DNA of 64,000 nucleotides from Pseudomonadota bacterium. GTDB taxonomy: Bacteria; Cyanobacteriota; Vampirovibrionia; Obscuribacterales; Obscuribacteraceae. A program made the position numbers and the translations under genes. The DNA lies in assembly GCA_021325555.1 (NCBI GenBank), contig JAJPGY010000005.1, forward strand, positions 1 through 64,000, written 5' to 3'. The notes below the pieces were generated by a model, which searched no databases, was not told the DNA's origin, and saw only the letters and a list, made by a program, of their open reading frames with translations. This document shows positions 17,037 through 26,293 of this stretch, piece after piece (position 1 is the first letter of the stretch; each line of letters opens with the position of its first letter).

Positions 17037-17513
17037 TCAGTCGGCCGGGAAGCTCACTTGACCGGACTGGCTTACTTCCAAGCGCACCACGTGCGAGCCC
17101 TTACGGAAGAGGATCGACGCCGGTTTGACGAGCGCACCCTGCTCGTCCATCCGGATTAGGCCGGCAGCCGCCACCGAGTCGGGCAGCGGCCGGCGGATGA
17201 AGGTGCGCGCCCCGTCGGATGCCGCGCAGACAGTGGTGTGGTCAAGCCCACGCATGGATATATCCAGGGTCACAAACCTCCTGTTGGCCCTGGCGTATGC
17301 CTGAGCATCCCTTATGACGCAGACGAAGCTAAGGGCCGCCTGCCGGGCGGCGCCGCCGTCGTGGCAGCCGCGCCAGAAGCCGATACCGGCTAAGGTACCC
17401 AGAACGAGGAGACCGGCGATGGTCACCCACAGCGGATCGAACCTGTCCAGTCGGGGCGGCTGCGGGCGGCGCTGTCGCCGGTCATCCGTCTGTATCCGCC
17501 CGCTTCTCCTCAT
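17037..17513 (-). CDS. GspH/FimT-like minor pseudopilin
   Basis: About 158 residues. ATG at 17513 with AGGAG six bases ahead (an in-frame GTG lies one codon upstream). A basic leader of about 30 residues precedes one transmembrane helix (LWVTIAGLLVLGTLAGIGF), then a globular domain with AALSFVCVIRDAQAYARANR, the typical GspH/FimT helix followed by beta strands. The canonical prepilin peptidase site (G before FTLxE) is not recognisable, which is unusual. It is the last gene of a four-gene operon of pseudopilin-like proteins, with nine bases before it. Confidence 0.65.
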   Translation of the reverse strand: MRRSGRIQTDDRRQRRPQPPRLDRFDPLWVTIAGLLVLGTLAGIGFWRGCHDGGAARQAALSFVCVIRDAQAYARANRRFVTLDISMRGLDHTTVCAASDGARTFIRRPLPDSVAAAGLIRMDEQGALVKPASILFRKGSHVVRLEVSQSGQVSFPAD

Positions 17514-17522
17514 CACGATCTC

Positions 17523-19493
17523 CTAAAGCCAGCTGGCCTGGCTGGGATCCGTGGCGGCCAGCCTGGCTTCCTGCCAGGTCACGGCCCGGTAACCGGTAAT
17601 CACGGACGGGGCCGGCTGAATGAGCGTGCTCACGGTTCCGACCCGGGTCGGGTCGATGAACGTCATGCCCGGCGGCCGCAGCTTGAAATCGTAATGGAAG
17701 AAGGCGCCGCCATGGGAGTTGAAGTCGGAGATTACCCGGGTGACACCGCCGACGATGGCGCCATAATAATTGGCGTCTGTGGTCACCGGCTGCGCCCCGA
17801 CGTTCACCGTGGCGTTTGGCGCATAAATTGTCATGCGCTCGTTGCCGAGCAGGTAGATATTCTGGGTGCCGTTGTAGTACATCTGCAGGTTGGCGGCGCT
17901 TCCGGATGTCTCGTTTATCGTCGATTGGGGCGTGATTGCCAGCTGGTTGGGGGAGGCGCCGTTGGTTACCCCGTTGTTGCCTCCCTCGTTCATGTTGCTG
18001 GCACCGTTGATCCCTTTCATGTTGATGTTGGCGTTGTTGCCCACCGAGACTGCGGTATTACCAGCGGTGGCACCCTGAATGAAGAAACGGCTCGGCCCGG
18101 CTGCCGGATCGATGACGATCGAGGCGTTGCCGCTCATGTTGAGCGAGTTCAAAATGTAGTCTCCGGGCGGGATCTGCATGCCGTTCTGGCTGTAGGTGAC
18201 GCTGCTTACGCCGGGTGTGATGGTCAGAGTCTGTCCCGACCCGAGCGTCACCGTGCCCAGGCTCGGCGTGCCGGGGGCGGCCTGGGGCACCGGCGGCAGC
18301 TGCGGCTTGCCGTAATTCTCATAGGAGTCGACAATCCCCCCCTGCCAGCCGCTTGCGCTCTGGGGCACGGCGCCGCCCTGGCCGTCCGGGGCGCCGGCGT
18401 AGACGCCGTCCGGCAGTCCGAAGACGTTGTTCCAGGATTGTGCGGCGGCCGGGTTTATCGATTGCGGCGCTCGCGGCCAGTAGCCGGTGGTATCACCGTT
18501 GGAGAAGACGTTGCCCATTATCTGAACCCACGGCGCCTGAGAAACCGGGGTGGCGTTGTAGGTCTGCGCGGTCTGCTGAATCTGCTGGGTCTGATAGGAG
18601 AGCGGATTGGGAAACTCCATGTGGTAGCCGCCCTCGGCCACGCCTCTTTGCGTGCTGCCGGTGCCAACCTCGTTGCCCGCCCCGTAAGTGCCCATATCGG
18701 CGAAAAGGCGAGGATCCGGGCTGTTATAGCTGTTGCTGCCCGCCTGTCCGACAAACTCGACCCGCTGGGTGCCGAAAAGCCCGAAAGGGAACTGCACCGC
18801 TTTGTTGTTGGAGCTTGTCCCCGCCTGCACGATTGGTTGCAGGATCACGCGCACATTGGTAACCGCCGCCCCGTAAACCACGGTGGCGGTCACGCGGCGG
18901 AACGGGTTCGGGTAAGGCGCCCCCGGCAGCTGCTGATTGCCGGGATTGAGCAGGGTGGGGTTGCTGGTGAAGGCGAGGCTGGTGAGATTGGGGTCATAGA
19001 GGATGGAGTTGGAGCCGAACTGGGATTGAAACGCCGGCGGTGGCGCCGGATCGTTGGGATAGGGGTCCATGTTGGTGTTGCTAACCGCCGGCAGATTCTC
19101 CACCAGAACGGACACTTGCGGTTTCGGTCCCTGTCCAGGCGTCCAGCCCAGCACGGTTGCCGCATCCAGCGTGGTGGTCTTGGCGCTGCCCGGCACCGTC
19201 CCCGGATCCATCTGACTGATCTCGCCTGCGGCCAGAGCGGCATTGAGCTGCCCCAGTGTGTAATCGAGGGCGGCCTCGGCGAGCGCGCGGGCGGTGTTCC
19301 CCTGCTTGAGGCTGGCCGACTTCTCGAGGAGCGGCAGCATTCCGGAAAGGTTGGCGGTGGCGAACATGGTGATGACGGTCGCCAGGATGAGCACGTTTAC
19401 CAGGGCGAAGCCATCGCCGCGCGCGGGCGCATCGCCGGGCCGGCGGCGGGGTTGCCGGGCCTCATGCTGGCAGGTATCTGGGCGGGCGGACAT
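17523..19493 (-). CDS. PilX-like pilus assembly protein with large C-terminal beta domain
   Basis: 656 residues from the ATG at 19493, which has AAGGAGG at ideal spacing; the frame is open upstream but not used. The N-terminus (GFALVNVLILATVITMF) is a PilX-type prepilin helix. The tail is long: a Pro-rich middle and a Gly/Asn-rich repetitive domain (about 470-620, with PGDYILNSLNMSGNASIVI, NIYLLGNERMTIYAPNATV and YYGAIVGGVTRVISDFNSHG) matching the DUF7305 beta-helix seen on PilX-like proteins. It probably sits at a pilus tip or the surface. Operon with PilW- and PilV-like genes. Confidence 0.75.
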   Translation of the reverse strand: MSARPDTCQHEARQPRRRPGDAPARGDGFALVNVLILATVITMFATANLSGMLPLLEKSASLKQGNTARALAEAALDYTLGQLNAALAAGEISQMDPGTVPGSAKTTTLDAATVLGWTPGQGPKPQVSVLVENLPAVSNTNMDPYPNDPAPPPAFQSQFGSNSILYDPNLTSLAFTSNPTLLNPGNQQLPGAPYPNPFRRVTATVVYGAAVTNVRVILQPIVQAGTSSNNKAVQFPFGLFGTQRVEFVGQAGSNSYNSPDPRLFADMGTYGAGNEVGTGSTQRGVAEGGYHMEFPNPLSYQTQQIQQTAQTYNATPVSQAPWVQIMGNVFSNGDTTGYWPRAPQSINPAAAQSWNNVFGLPDGVYAGAPDGQGGAVPQSASGWQGGIVDSYENYGKPQLPPVPQAAPGTPSLGTVTLGSGQTLTITPGVSSVTYSQNGMQIPPGDYILNSLNMSGNASIVIDPAAGPSRFFIQGATAGNTAVSVGNNANINMKGINGASNMNEGGNNGVTNGASPNQLAITPQSTINETSGSAANLQMYYNGTQNIYLLGNERMTIYAPNATVNVGAQPVTTDANYYGAIVGGVTRVISDFNSHGGAFFHYDFKLRPPGMTFIDPTRVGTVSTLIQPAPSVITGYRAVTWQEARLAATDPSQASWL

Positions 19494-19521
19494 CGAATCC
19501 TCCTTATGCGTTAAGGCGGGA

Positions 19522-20520
19522 TCAGCTCGGGGGCGGCGCACCTATGGTGGTGGCTGCGACGTTGTTGCGCATGTAGAGTTCCGTTCTAAGCGGAATGACG
19601 GTGGCGTGGCCGCTGGCATCCTGAGCCGATATCTCCAGATTGACGATGACGCCCGTGTAGTTCTGAACGGCCAGCGGGTCGACCGTGGCGGTGGCCGTGT
19701 TCAGGTTCTTATCTATGTACTGGAATATCGAGGGGTTGCCGTTTCCATCGGTGGGGCCGACAATGCCCGCCAAAACCGTCGTCACCGCCCCCGGCTGGAT
19801 GCCCGGCGGCGCGTTGGTCAGCCCTTTGGGAGCGGGGAAATAGGCCATCTGGAGCGCGTACTGGCCGGCCCTCTGCGGGTCCGGATCCGGCACCAGGTTG
19901 TAGACGTAGGTGTCCAATGCCGTCAGCGGCGGCGCGCCTGTGAAGGCGGGCGGCAGGCACAGGGGAAAGCCGTTGCTGTCGAACGTCGGAACTTGCAGAA
20001 CCAGGGTTGTGGAAGACAGGGTATAGGGGCTGTTGGGCCCGCCGGCCCACGGCCAGGTGGCGACCGTCATTGTGCCGCCCGGTCCGTAGAGCGGATCGCC
20101 CTGCGACGGGAAGGTGGCCGCGGTGAGGGCCGCGGTGCCGTCCTCGATGGAGGCGACCGGGATCTGGGTGCCGTCAACCGCGCCCGGATTCTGTTGCGGC
20201 CCGGTTGGCAAACTGGGATTGAGCACCGGCTGCGACGGCGGTGGCGTCACCCCGTACAGCTCGCCGAGATTGCGCGCCGAGCGCACGCGGCGGCCCATGG
20301 ACTGCAGGGCAAAATAGGCTGAGTTCAGCGCGTCCGAGCGGGCCCAGAGGAAGTTGCCCTGTGTATTTTGCATCGTCAGGAGCCCGACCAGCTCCAGGGT
20401 GATAAAGCCGACGAGCAGCGCGGCGATCAAAACCGAAATCAAGGTTTCGCCGCAGCACCTGATTTTGCTTCGTTTTGTGATCCTTGCGTGCCGGCACATG
20501 GTTGTCAGCCCCCGAATCAA
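19522..20520 (-). CDS. PilW-like minor pilin/pseudopilin
   Basis: 332 residues. The TTG at 20520 overlaps the previous stop (TTGA); an ATG at 20499 is an alternative with GGGGG upstream. The prepilin-like segment is GETLISVLIAALLVGFITL. A Gly sits at the cleavage position, but the usual Glu at position 5 after cleavage is absent. The large soluble C-terminal domain (EYG ... YVYNLVPDPDPQRAGQY) is typical of PilW/GspJ-size proteins. Role inferred: minor pilin initiating or capping a type IV pilus-like fibre. Confidence 0.7.
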   Translation of the reverse strand: MIRGLTTMCRHARITKRSKIRCCGETLISVLIAALLVGFITLELVGLLTMQNTQGNFLWARSDALNSAYFALQSMGRRVRSARNLGELYGVTPPPSQPVLNPSLPTGPQQNPGAVDGTQIPVASIEDGTAALTAATFPSQGDPLYGPGGTMTVATWPWAGGPNSPYTLSSTTLVLQVPTFDSNGFPLCLPPAFTGAPPLTALDTYVYNLVPDPDPQRAGQYALQMAYFPAPKGLTNAPPGIQPGAVTTVLAGIVGPTDGNGNPSIFQYIDKNLNTATATVDPLAVQNYTGVIVNLEISAQDASGHATVIPLRTELYMRNNVAATTIGAPPPS

Positions 20521-21011
20521 CTGTTGAGCCCGTTTTCCACGAGAATGCTGGAGGTGTTGTACTGGTGCGTGCCCTGATTGTCGATCCAGGCGACGGAGAC
20601 GCTTATCAGGAGGGTGTTGCTGGACTGCTGAGTGATGGTGACGGTGACCTGGTTGTTGACCACGAAAAAGTTGTTGGTGGCGCCGGCGTTGCCGTGCGGC
20701 CCGTGGCCGTAGTGAAAATTGCCGGTGTCCTTAGCCAGCGGGCGCGGGAACAGCGGATCGTTGCTGGCTTGCCCGTTTACCACCACGTAATGCGTGCCCA
20801 GATTGGCGGCCACCGTCGAGTAGGGCAGGGCGCGCAGCGAGTCGATGCACTCCTGAGCTGTGGCAGCTGCCATAATCTGCTGCTGCGACGCGTCTCCGAT
20901 TGCAAATGTCTGAATATAGAGTGTGAGCACGGCTGTAGCGAATAAGGAAGCGACAAGCATCGCGACCAGGACTTCGATGAGCAGATTGCCGCTCTCTTGA
21001 CGACTGGCCAT
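20517..21011 (-). CDS. PilV-like minor pilin/pseudopilin
   Basis: About 164 residues from the ATG at 21011 (MASRQESGNLLIEVLVAML). The prepilin site is recognisable: Gly, then NLLIE with Glu at position 5 and a hydrophobic helix. The conserved ATAQECIDSLRALPY follows the helix, as in PilV/GspI proteins. An AGGAGG lies 18 bases upstream, too far for ideal spacing, so the start is only fairly sure. It is the first gene of the operon, and its TGA is overlapped by the next start. Confidence 0.75.
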   Translation of the reverse strand: MASRQESGNLLIEVLVAMLVASLFATAVLTLYIQTFAIGDASQQQIMAAATAQECIDSLRALPYSTVAANLGTHYVVVNGQASNDPLFPRPLAKDTGNFHYGHGPHGNAGATNNFFVVNNQVTVTITQQSSNTLLISVSVAWIDNQGTHQYNTSSILVENGLNS

Positions 21012-21275
21012 GTTATCGTCAGATGCGATCCTCCTAACCAGGTGCCGGCGGGCAAGGCTCGGTTGTGCGGGTCGACGCAGCTTCCGTCGTGAGAACCGTC
21101 TCACCGATGGACAGGCGAGCCACCGCTAACAGCTCTTGCGCACCACCGACTGGACAGCTTCACCAATCGAAAAGACCGACTACCCGATCTGCTTTATACC
21201 CACGAGCATTTAAGGGCAAACTATCCCCCGAGAAGGGTAGATCTCACGCTCGAGCGATCAACTGCAGGGGTGATG

Positions 21276-24200
21276 TCAGGATGGCGGTGCTATGGATGGC
21301 CGCCCGACCCGGCCGCGGGCGGCCGGCGCCGGCGGCTGCACGAGCTTGAGGAGCAGGCGCTGCAGGTCGTCCATGTAGGTGAACACCACCGGCACCACCA
21401 GCAGTGTCAACAAGGTGGACATGAATAGCCCGCCCGCCACGGCAATCGCCATCGGCGCCCTGGCCTCGGCCCCGGCGCCCAGCCCGGCGGCCACCGGCAG
21501 CATGCCGGCGATCATGGCCGTGGTGGTCATGAGAATCGGGCGCATGCGCGTGTGTCCGGCCGTGAAGATTGCTTGCTGCTGCGGCATGCCGCGCTGCATG
21601 GCCACCAGGCTGTATTCGACGAGCAGAATGGCGTTCTTGGTCACCAGACCCATGAGCATGACGATGCCGATGAGCGCGTACATGTCGATCGGCTTGCCGG
21701 AAAGCAGGAGCCCGATAAGCGCCCCGCCGAGCGAAAGCGGCAGCGACATCATGATCGTGAAAGGCTGCAGGAACCCCCGGAAAAGGAGGACCAGCACCGC
21801 GTAGATGAGCAAAATGCCGGTGGCGATTGCCCAGCCGAATCCGCCGAAGATGTCCTTCTGGATCTCTGTGTCCCCCGCTGGGTGCTCGCTGACGGAGCCG
21901 GGCATGCTCTTGAAGGCGGGCAGGTTGTGAATGGCCTGCATCGCCTGCCCGAGCGTGAAATTGGCCCCGAACTTGGCGGTCACCGACACCTGCCGGCGGC
22001 GCTCGAAGCGATCGATGCGCGTGAGCCCGCTGTCCATCGTCACTCGGGCCACGCTCGCCAGAGGCACCAGGCGCCCGCCGTTTGCCGCCAGCTTGAGATT
22101 GCCGATCACGGACATCTTGTTGCGGAAGCGGGGATCCAGCTGAACGACGACGGGAATCTGGCGATCGCTGAGATCGAACTTGGGGCGATTGGCGTCGATA
22201 TCGCCGATGGTGGCAACCAGGGCAGTGCGCGCGATCGCCTCCACGGAGACGCCCTGCTCGGCGGCGCGGGCAAGGTCCGGGCGCACGACGATCTCCGGGC
22301 CGAGCGTGGCGGCGCTGGACTGCACATCCGTGAGCTGGGGAATCTGGCGCACCTGCTGGGTGAGCTGCTGCGCGACCTGCTCGAGCGCCTCGGGATCGCG
22401 GCTGGTCAAGAGAACCTGCACGTTGCCGGAGCCCCAGCCGCCGGTAAAGGCCGCCCGCGCCCCGGGCAGGGAAGTAAGCCTCGGGCGCAGCGCGTCCTCG
22501 AACTCGTCCTGCGATAGTTTCCGCTCGTTGCGCGGCTTGAGAACAATATGGATGCGCCCCTTGTTCACCTCGCCGTTGCGCCCGAGGCTGGAGAAAACCG
22601 TAGCCACCTCGGGCCTGGCCATGATCGCGCGCGTCAGCCGATCAACGGCGGCTGTTGTCTCCTTGAGTTTGGAGCCCGGCGGCAGCTCGACGGTCACTGT
22701 GGACTCGCCGCGATCGATGCGCGAGACCAGGGACGTGGGAAGCATCTTGAACAGCGCCAGGCTGGCCCCGAAAAATATCACGCCGGCGATGACCGTCGTC
22801 AGCCGGTGCCTGACGGCCAGCGACAGGGCGGCGTCGTAGGCTCGCCTGAGCCGCGGGCTGTCGTTCGTTTCCCGCTGAGGCTTGAGCCAGTATGCGGCCA
22901 TCACCGGCGTCACCATACGCGCCACCACGAGGGAGCAGAAGACGGCCACGGCCACCGTCAACCCGAACTGCCTGAAGAACTGCCCCGGTATGCCTCCCAT
23001 GAAGGCGACCGGTATGAACACCACGACGGCGGTCATCGTTGTTGCCACCACGGCCAGACCGATCTCGTCGGCGGCATCGATGGCCGCCTGGAAGGGGCTC
23101 TTGCCCACCTGCATGTGACGGACGATATTCTCGATCTCGACGATCGCGTCATCGACCAGTATCCCGATCACCAGCGCCAGTCCGAGCAGCGACATATCGT
23201 TGAGGGTGAAGCCCGCGGCCTTCATGAAGGCGAAGGTCGGTATCACTGACAGTGGCATCGCCAGCGCCGAGATCAACGCCGCCCGGCCGCTGCGCAGGAA
23301 GGCCCAGATCACCGCGACCGCCAGCACAGCGCCCAGCAACAGCGACTCGAAGGTGGCGGCGCACGATTCGCGCACGTATTTGGCGTCGCTGAAGACCCGC
23401 TCGAATTTGATGTCCGGCGGCAGCCGTTTGCCGAGCTCGTCGATAACCCGCTCGGCGTCCTTCTCGACGGTCACTATGTTGTGACCGGGGCGGCGGACAA
23501 TCTCCATGCCGACCACCGGCTTGCCGTTGAGGATGGCCATGTGGCGCTGCTCGGAGACGCCGTCCGTCACCGTGCCCAGGGCGCTCAGCTCCACCCAGCG
23601 GTTGCCGGGCAGCATGATGCGGGTGGAGCGCAGCCGCTCGATCGAGGGGGCGCTGCCCAGCGTGCGGATCGACTCCTCGGCCGAGCCTATCTCTCCCCGC
23701 CCGCCGGGGGCGTTGACATTCAACGCCCTCAGCTGCGTGTTCACCATGTCGGCTGTTGCGCCCAGCGCCTCCAGCCGCACAGGATCGAGCTCGACGTTTA
23801 TCTGGCGGTCCACCCCCCCGAACCGGTAAACGTGACCGATGCCGGGGGTGGCCATGAGCGCCTGGGTGACGTCGTTGTCGATCAGCCAGCTGAGCTCCAT
23901 GGTCGATCGTTTCGGCGACGATACCGTGTAGGTGACGCCGGAATCACCGATGAAATCCTGGCGCTGCACGATCGGCTCGTCGATGCCCTTTGGCAGCTGC
24001 TGGCGTACTCTGGTCACGGCCTCGCGCACGTCGTTGGTGGCCCGGTCGGCGTTGGTGCCCAGCTCGAACTCCACCTCCGTGTCCGCGGTGCCGGTGCTGA
24101 TCGTGGAGCGAATGTGCTTGACGTTGGCGATGCCGGCAATGGCATCCTCAATCCGGCGGGTGACCTGCGTTTCCAGCTCGACCGGCGCCGCGCCGCTTTC

Positions 24201-24356
24201 GGTGATGACGACGGAGACCCAGGGCACGTCGATGTTCGGCTCCTCCTCGATGCCCAGCCCGGCGAGAGCGGTTATGCCGGCGACCGTCAGAAGGAAAAAG
24301 AGAACGATCGAGGGAATCGGGTTCCTTATGCACCAGGCGGAGATGTTCCAGCTCAT
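21276..24356 (-). CDS. RND family (AcrB/HAE1-type) efflux transporter
   Basis: 1026 residues, full length for the family. Starts MSWNISAWCIRNPIPSIVL. The proton-relay Asp pair is in LVIGILVDDAIVEIENIV (TM4) and the Lys is in LMGLVTKNAILLVEYS (TM10). Porter-domain phrases are also visible. It exchanges protons for export of hydrophobic or amphiphilic compounds across the inner membrane, with the adaptor next to it. Its ATG overlaps the adaptor stop (ATGA). It would need a TolC-type outer-membrane partner; candidates are the two genes at the window start. Confidence 0.95.
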   Translation of the reverse strand: MSWNISAWCIRNPIPSIVLFFLLTVAGITALAGLGIEEEPNIDVPWVSVVITESGAAPVELETQVTRRIEDAIAGIANVKHIRSTISTGTADTEVEFELGTNADRATNDVREAVTRVRQQLPKGIDEPIVQRQDFIGDSGVTYTVSSPKRSTMELSWLIDNDVTQALMATPGIGHVYRFGGVDRQINVELDPVRLEALGATADMVNTQLRALNVNAPGGRGEIGSAEESIRTLGSAPSIERLRSTRIMLPGNRWVELSALGTVTDGVSEQRHMAILNGKPVVGMEIVRRPGHNIVTVEKDAERVIDELGKRLPPDIKFERVFSDAKYVRESCAATFESLLLGAVLAVAVIWAFLRSGRAALISALAMPLSVIPTFAFMKAAGFTLNDMSLLGLALVIGILVDDAIVEIENIVRHMQVGKSPFQAAIDAADEIGLAVVATTMTAVVVFIPVAFMGGIPGQFFRQFGLTVAVAVFCSLVVARMVTPVMAAYWLKPQRETNDSPRLRRAYDAALSLAVRHRLTTVIAGVIFFGASLALFKMLPTSLVSRIDRGESTVTVELPPGSKLKETTAAVDRLTRAIMARPEVATVFSSLGRNGEVNKGRIHIVLKPRNERKLSQDEFEDALRPRLTSLPGARAAFTGGWGSGNVQVLLTSRDPEALEQVAQQLTQQVRQIPQLTDVQSSAATLGPEIVVRPDLARAAEQGVSVEAIARTALVATIGDIDANRPKFDLSDRQIPVVVQLDPRFRNKMSVIGNLKLAANGGRLVPLASVARVTMDSGLTRIDRFERRRQVSVTAKFGANFTLGQAMQAIHNLPAFKSMPGSVSEHPAGDTEIQKDIFGGFGWAIATGILLIYAVLVLLFRGFLQPFTIMMSLPLSLGGALIGLLLSGKPIDMYALIGIVMLMGLVTKNAILLVEYSLVAMQRGMPQQQAIFTAGHTRMRPILMTTTAMIAGMLPVAAGLGAGAEARAPMAIAVAGGLFMSTLLTLLVVPVVFTYMDDLQRLLLKLVQPPAPAARGRVGRPSIAPPS

Positions 24357-25789
24357 TGGTCCCCGACCCGCACGGTGTCGTTGTCCGAGAGGAACCTCGC
24401 CCCGGCGGCCACGACCGGCTCGCCCGGCGAAAGGCCGCTGGTCACCTCGACCACATCGTCGCCCGGCGCGCCCACCTTGACCGGGCGGCTGACGGCGCGG
24501 CGGCCGTCCAGCGTGAAGACGAACGATGCTCCATTGCGCGTGACCAGGCTGCTCACCGGAACGACAAGCGCCTGACGGTGCCCGAGCAGGACCTGCCCGC
24601 GCACGAACATGCCCGGCTTCAGCCCGGCGTTTGCCGGCAGGGCGATGCGCACGGTGCCCAGGCGTGTCGTTGGATCCACCTGCGGGCTGACCAGCATGAC
24701 CTTGCCCACGACCTTGCCGGGCTCGTCCTCGCGGGTCGATATGCGCACCGGTTGCCCCGCCTTGAATCGCGGGAGATCGAGATCGCAGACCTGCGCGCGC
24801 AGCTCCAGGCGGTTCCGCCTGATCATGGAGAAGAGCGGCCTGCCGGCTGCCGTTATATCGCCGATATGCGCGTTGCGCCCGGAGATAAGCCCGTCATCAG
24901 GCGCCCGGATAACGGTCTGCTGGATCTCATCCTCGAGCTGCTGGACCTGCGCTCTGGTCTCGGCGATTGCCGCCCGGGAGATGTCCACGTCCTCCGCCCG
25001 CCCGCCTCGCTGGGCGACCAGAAGCTTTTCCCGCGCCTGCTCGACCATGAAGCGTGCCGCCGTGAGCTTAGCTTCCGAGCCGCGCACGTCCTGCTGGGCC
25101 GTGTCGGCGGCAACCTGCTTGGTTTCCGCATCCTGATTGCTGACCGCCCCTACCCGCAACAGCTCCGCATAGCGGCGGTCGTTCACCTCGGCGTTCTTGA
25201 GGTTTACCCGTGCCTGCTTGAGCTGAGCCTCCCCCTGCGCGACATTGGCCTCCGCCTGGGCCAGCGCGGCGGCCAAAGCGAGAATCTCCTCCCGGCGGTT
25301 GGGCTGGATGGATTTCCTGAGCGTCGCTTCGCTGGCCGCCAGACGGGCCCGTGCCTGCTTGAGCTGGGCTGTCAGCAGGGCGGAGTTCAACCTGGCCAGC
25401 GGCTGGCCTTTGCGGACGAAATCGCCTTCCTCCACCGCCACGGACTGGATGCGCAAACCGTTGACCTCGGCGCCCACGCTGAGCGGGTCCCACGCGGAAA
25501 CAGAGCCGGTGACCGACACGCTGTCATCGACGAGCTGCAAGCGGGCCGCAGCCGTCGTCACCGCCATGGCCGGTGTTGCCGCGGCTGCGTGCGATTGTGC
25601 CGGCTTGTTGAGATGTTGATATACAAGCGCCAGCGCCACAGCGGTCACCAGCAGCATGCCGATTATGAAAGCGGCAGGTTTTGTCCGGCCTCTGGGCGCG
25701 AAATCCGGTGCGGCTGGCCTGCGGCCGCTCCCACCATCCAGTTGGTCTGTGACCGGGCCGTCCGCGGACTTGGACAATTCTGGCTTCAC
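24353..25789 (-). CDS. RND periplasmic adaptor (HlyD/AcrA-type membrane fusion protein)
   Basis: About 478 residues. I start it at the GTG at 25789, which has CAGGGG nearby; the frame is open to 26104 but the extra 105 residues do not look coding. A transmembrane helix (about 30-50, FIIGMLLVTAVALALVY) is followed by the lipoyl half (SVAVEEGDFVRKGQPLARLN), a long coiled-coil hairpin (AEANVAQGEAQLKQARVNLK), the second lipoyl half (VIRAPDDGLISGRNAHIGD) and the beta-barrel/membrane-proximal domains. It carries an unusually long cytoplasmic N-terminus. Coupled to the RND pump. Confidence 0.88.
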   Translation of the reverse strand: MKPELSKSADGPVTDQLDGGSGRRPAAPDFAPRGRTKPAAFIIGMLLVTAVALALVYQHLNKPAQSHAAAATPAMAVTTAAARLQLVDDSVSVTGSVSAWDPLSVGAEVNGLRIQSVAVEEGDFVRKGQPLARLNSALLTAQLKQARARLAASEATLRKSIQPNRREEILALAAALAQAEANVAQGEAQLKQARVNLKNAEVNDRRYAELLRVGAVSNQDAETKQVAADTAQQDVRGSEAKLTAARFMVEQAREKLLVAQRGGRAEDVDISRAAIAETRAQVQQLEDEIQQTVIRAPDDGLISGRNAHIGDITAAGRPLFSMIRRNRLELRAQVCDLDLPRFKAGQPVRISTREDEPGKVVGKVMLVSPQVDPTTRLGTVRIALPANAGLKPGMFVRGQVLLGHRQALVVPVSSLVTRNGASFVFTLDGRRAVSRPVKVGAPGDDVVEVTSGLSPGEPVVAAGARFLSDNDTVRVGDQ

Positions 25790-25952
25790 AACCCTGGACC
25801 CCTGCCGGCCACCCGATCCAGCACAACACAGGCCGGCTTGACCGATACCGTGTTGCCAATAGCGTAAGTCAATTATGAGGCCTCCCTGCAGCCGGATCGG
25901 GGAAATTGATTTTCCTTTAATCTTGCGCCGGGTTGGCAAGTGCCGGAAGAGC

Positions 25953-26168
25953 TCAACCGGCGGAGGCTCTGGCGGCACTACCGTCCTGCTTGTAGGCCAG
26001 ACAGCGGACCGCCCGCGGCCGCTCCGGCTTATGGCAGCCCTCATCATGGTTGAAGCGGCAGGTGTCGCACAGATAACGATCGCCCGGCCGTCTGACTGCC
26101 GCACGAACGGTCAGTGCCAGCGCTGCTGATCCGATTGCGGCGAAAATGATCCAGTAAGCCATACTCAC
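25953..26168 (-). CDS. small membrane protein with Cys/His cluster
   Basis: 71 residues from a GTG (GTGA overlap with the previous small ORF) or an ATG two codons on. One membrane segment (WIIFAAIGSAALALTV) is followed by a basic stretch and the metal-site-like pattern CDTCRFNHDEGCHKPERPR with a further Cys about nine residues on. A four-Cys or Cys/His zinc or iron site is plausible. Family unknown. Confidence 0.55.
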   Translation of the reverse strand: MSMAYWIIFAAIGSAALALTVRAAVRRPGDRYLCDTCRFNHDEGCHKPERPRAVRCLAYKQDGSAARASAG

Positions 26169-26266
26169 TTCTTGCCGCGGACCTGTCTGCCCGGTCTCAT
26201 CAGCGCCAGGAAAAACGCCGACGCCACCACCGCGGCAATGCTTGCCAGAAAGATCCAGTCGCTCAT
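26165..26266 (-). CDS. 33-residue single-span membrane peptide
   Basis: ATG at 26266, stop TGA at 26165-26167, too short for most gene callers. The hydrophobic segment WIFLASIAAVVASAFFLAL is followed by a basic tail (MRPGRQVRGKK). Its stop overlaps the GTG of the next gene (GTGA), suggesting coupled translation. There is no clear Shine-Dalgarno; a TATAAT ends eight bases upstream, so a leaderless transcript is possible. Confidence 0.5.
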   Translation of the reverse strand: MSDWIFLASIAAVVASAFFLALMRPGRQVRGKK

Positions 26267-26273
26267 CGCATCA

Positions 26274-26279
26274 ATTATA
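26274..26279 (-). promoter_or_regulatory. candidate -10 (TATAAT) upstream of the small membrane genes
   Basis: Perfect TATAAT on the minus strand, eight bases before the small ORF start. The -35 region is poor, so strength and use are uncertain. Confidence 0.35.
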
Positions 26280-26293
26280 AAGGGGCCCGCCGA

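Noticed and set aside
21205..21250. GGGCAAAC followed by a small stem and ACGC, resembling a c-di-GMP (GEMM) riboswitch
   Set aside because: The receptor core is incomplete, there is no tetraloop receptor and no plus-strand gene follows it; the nearby genes run on the minus strand.
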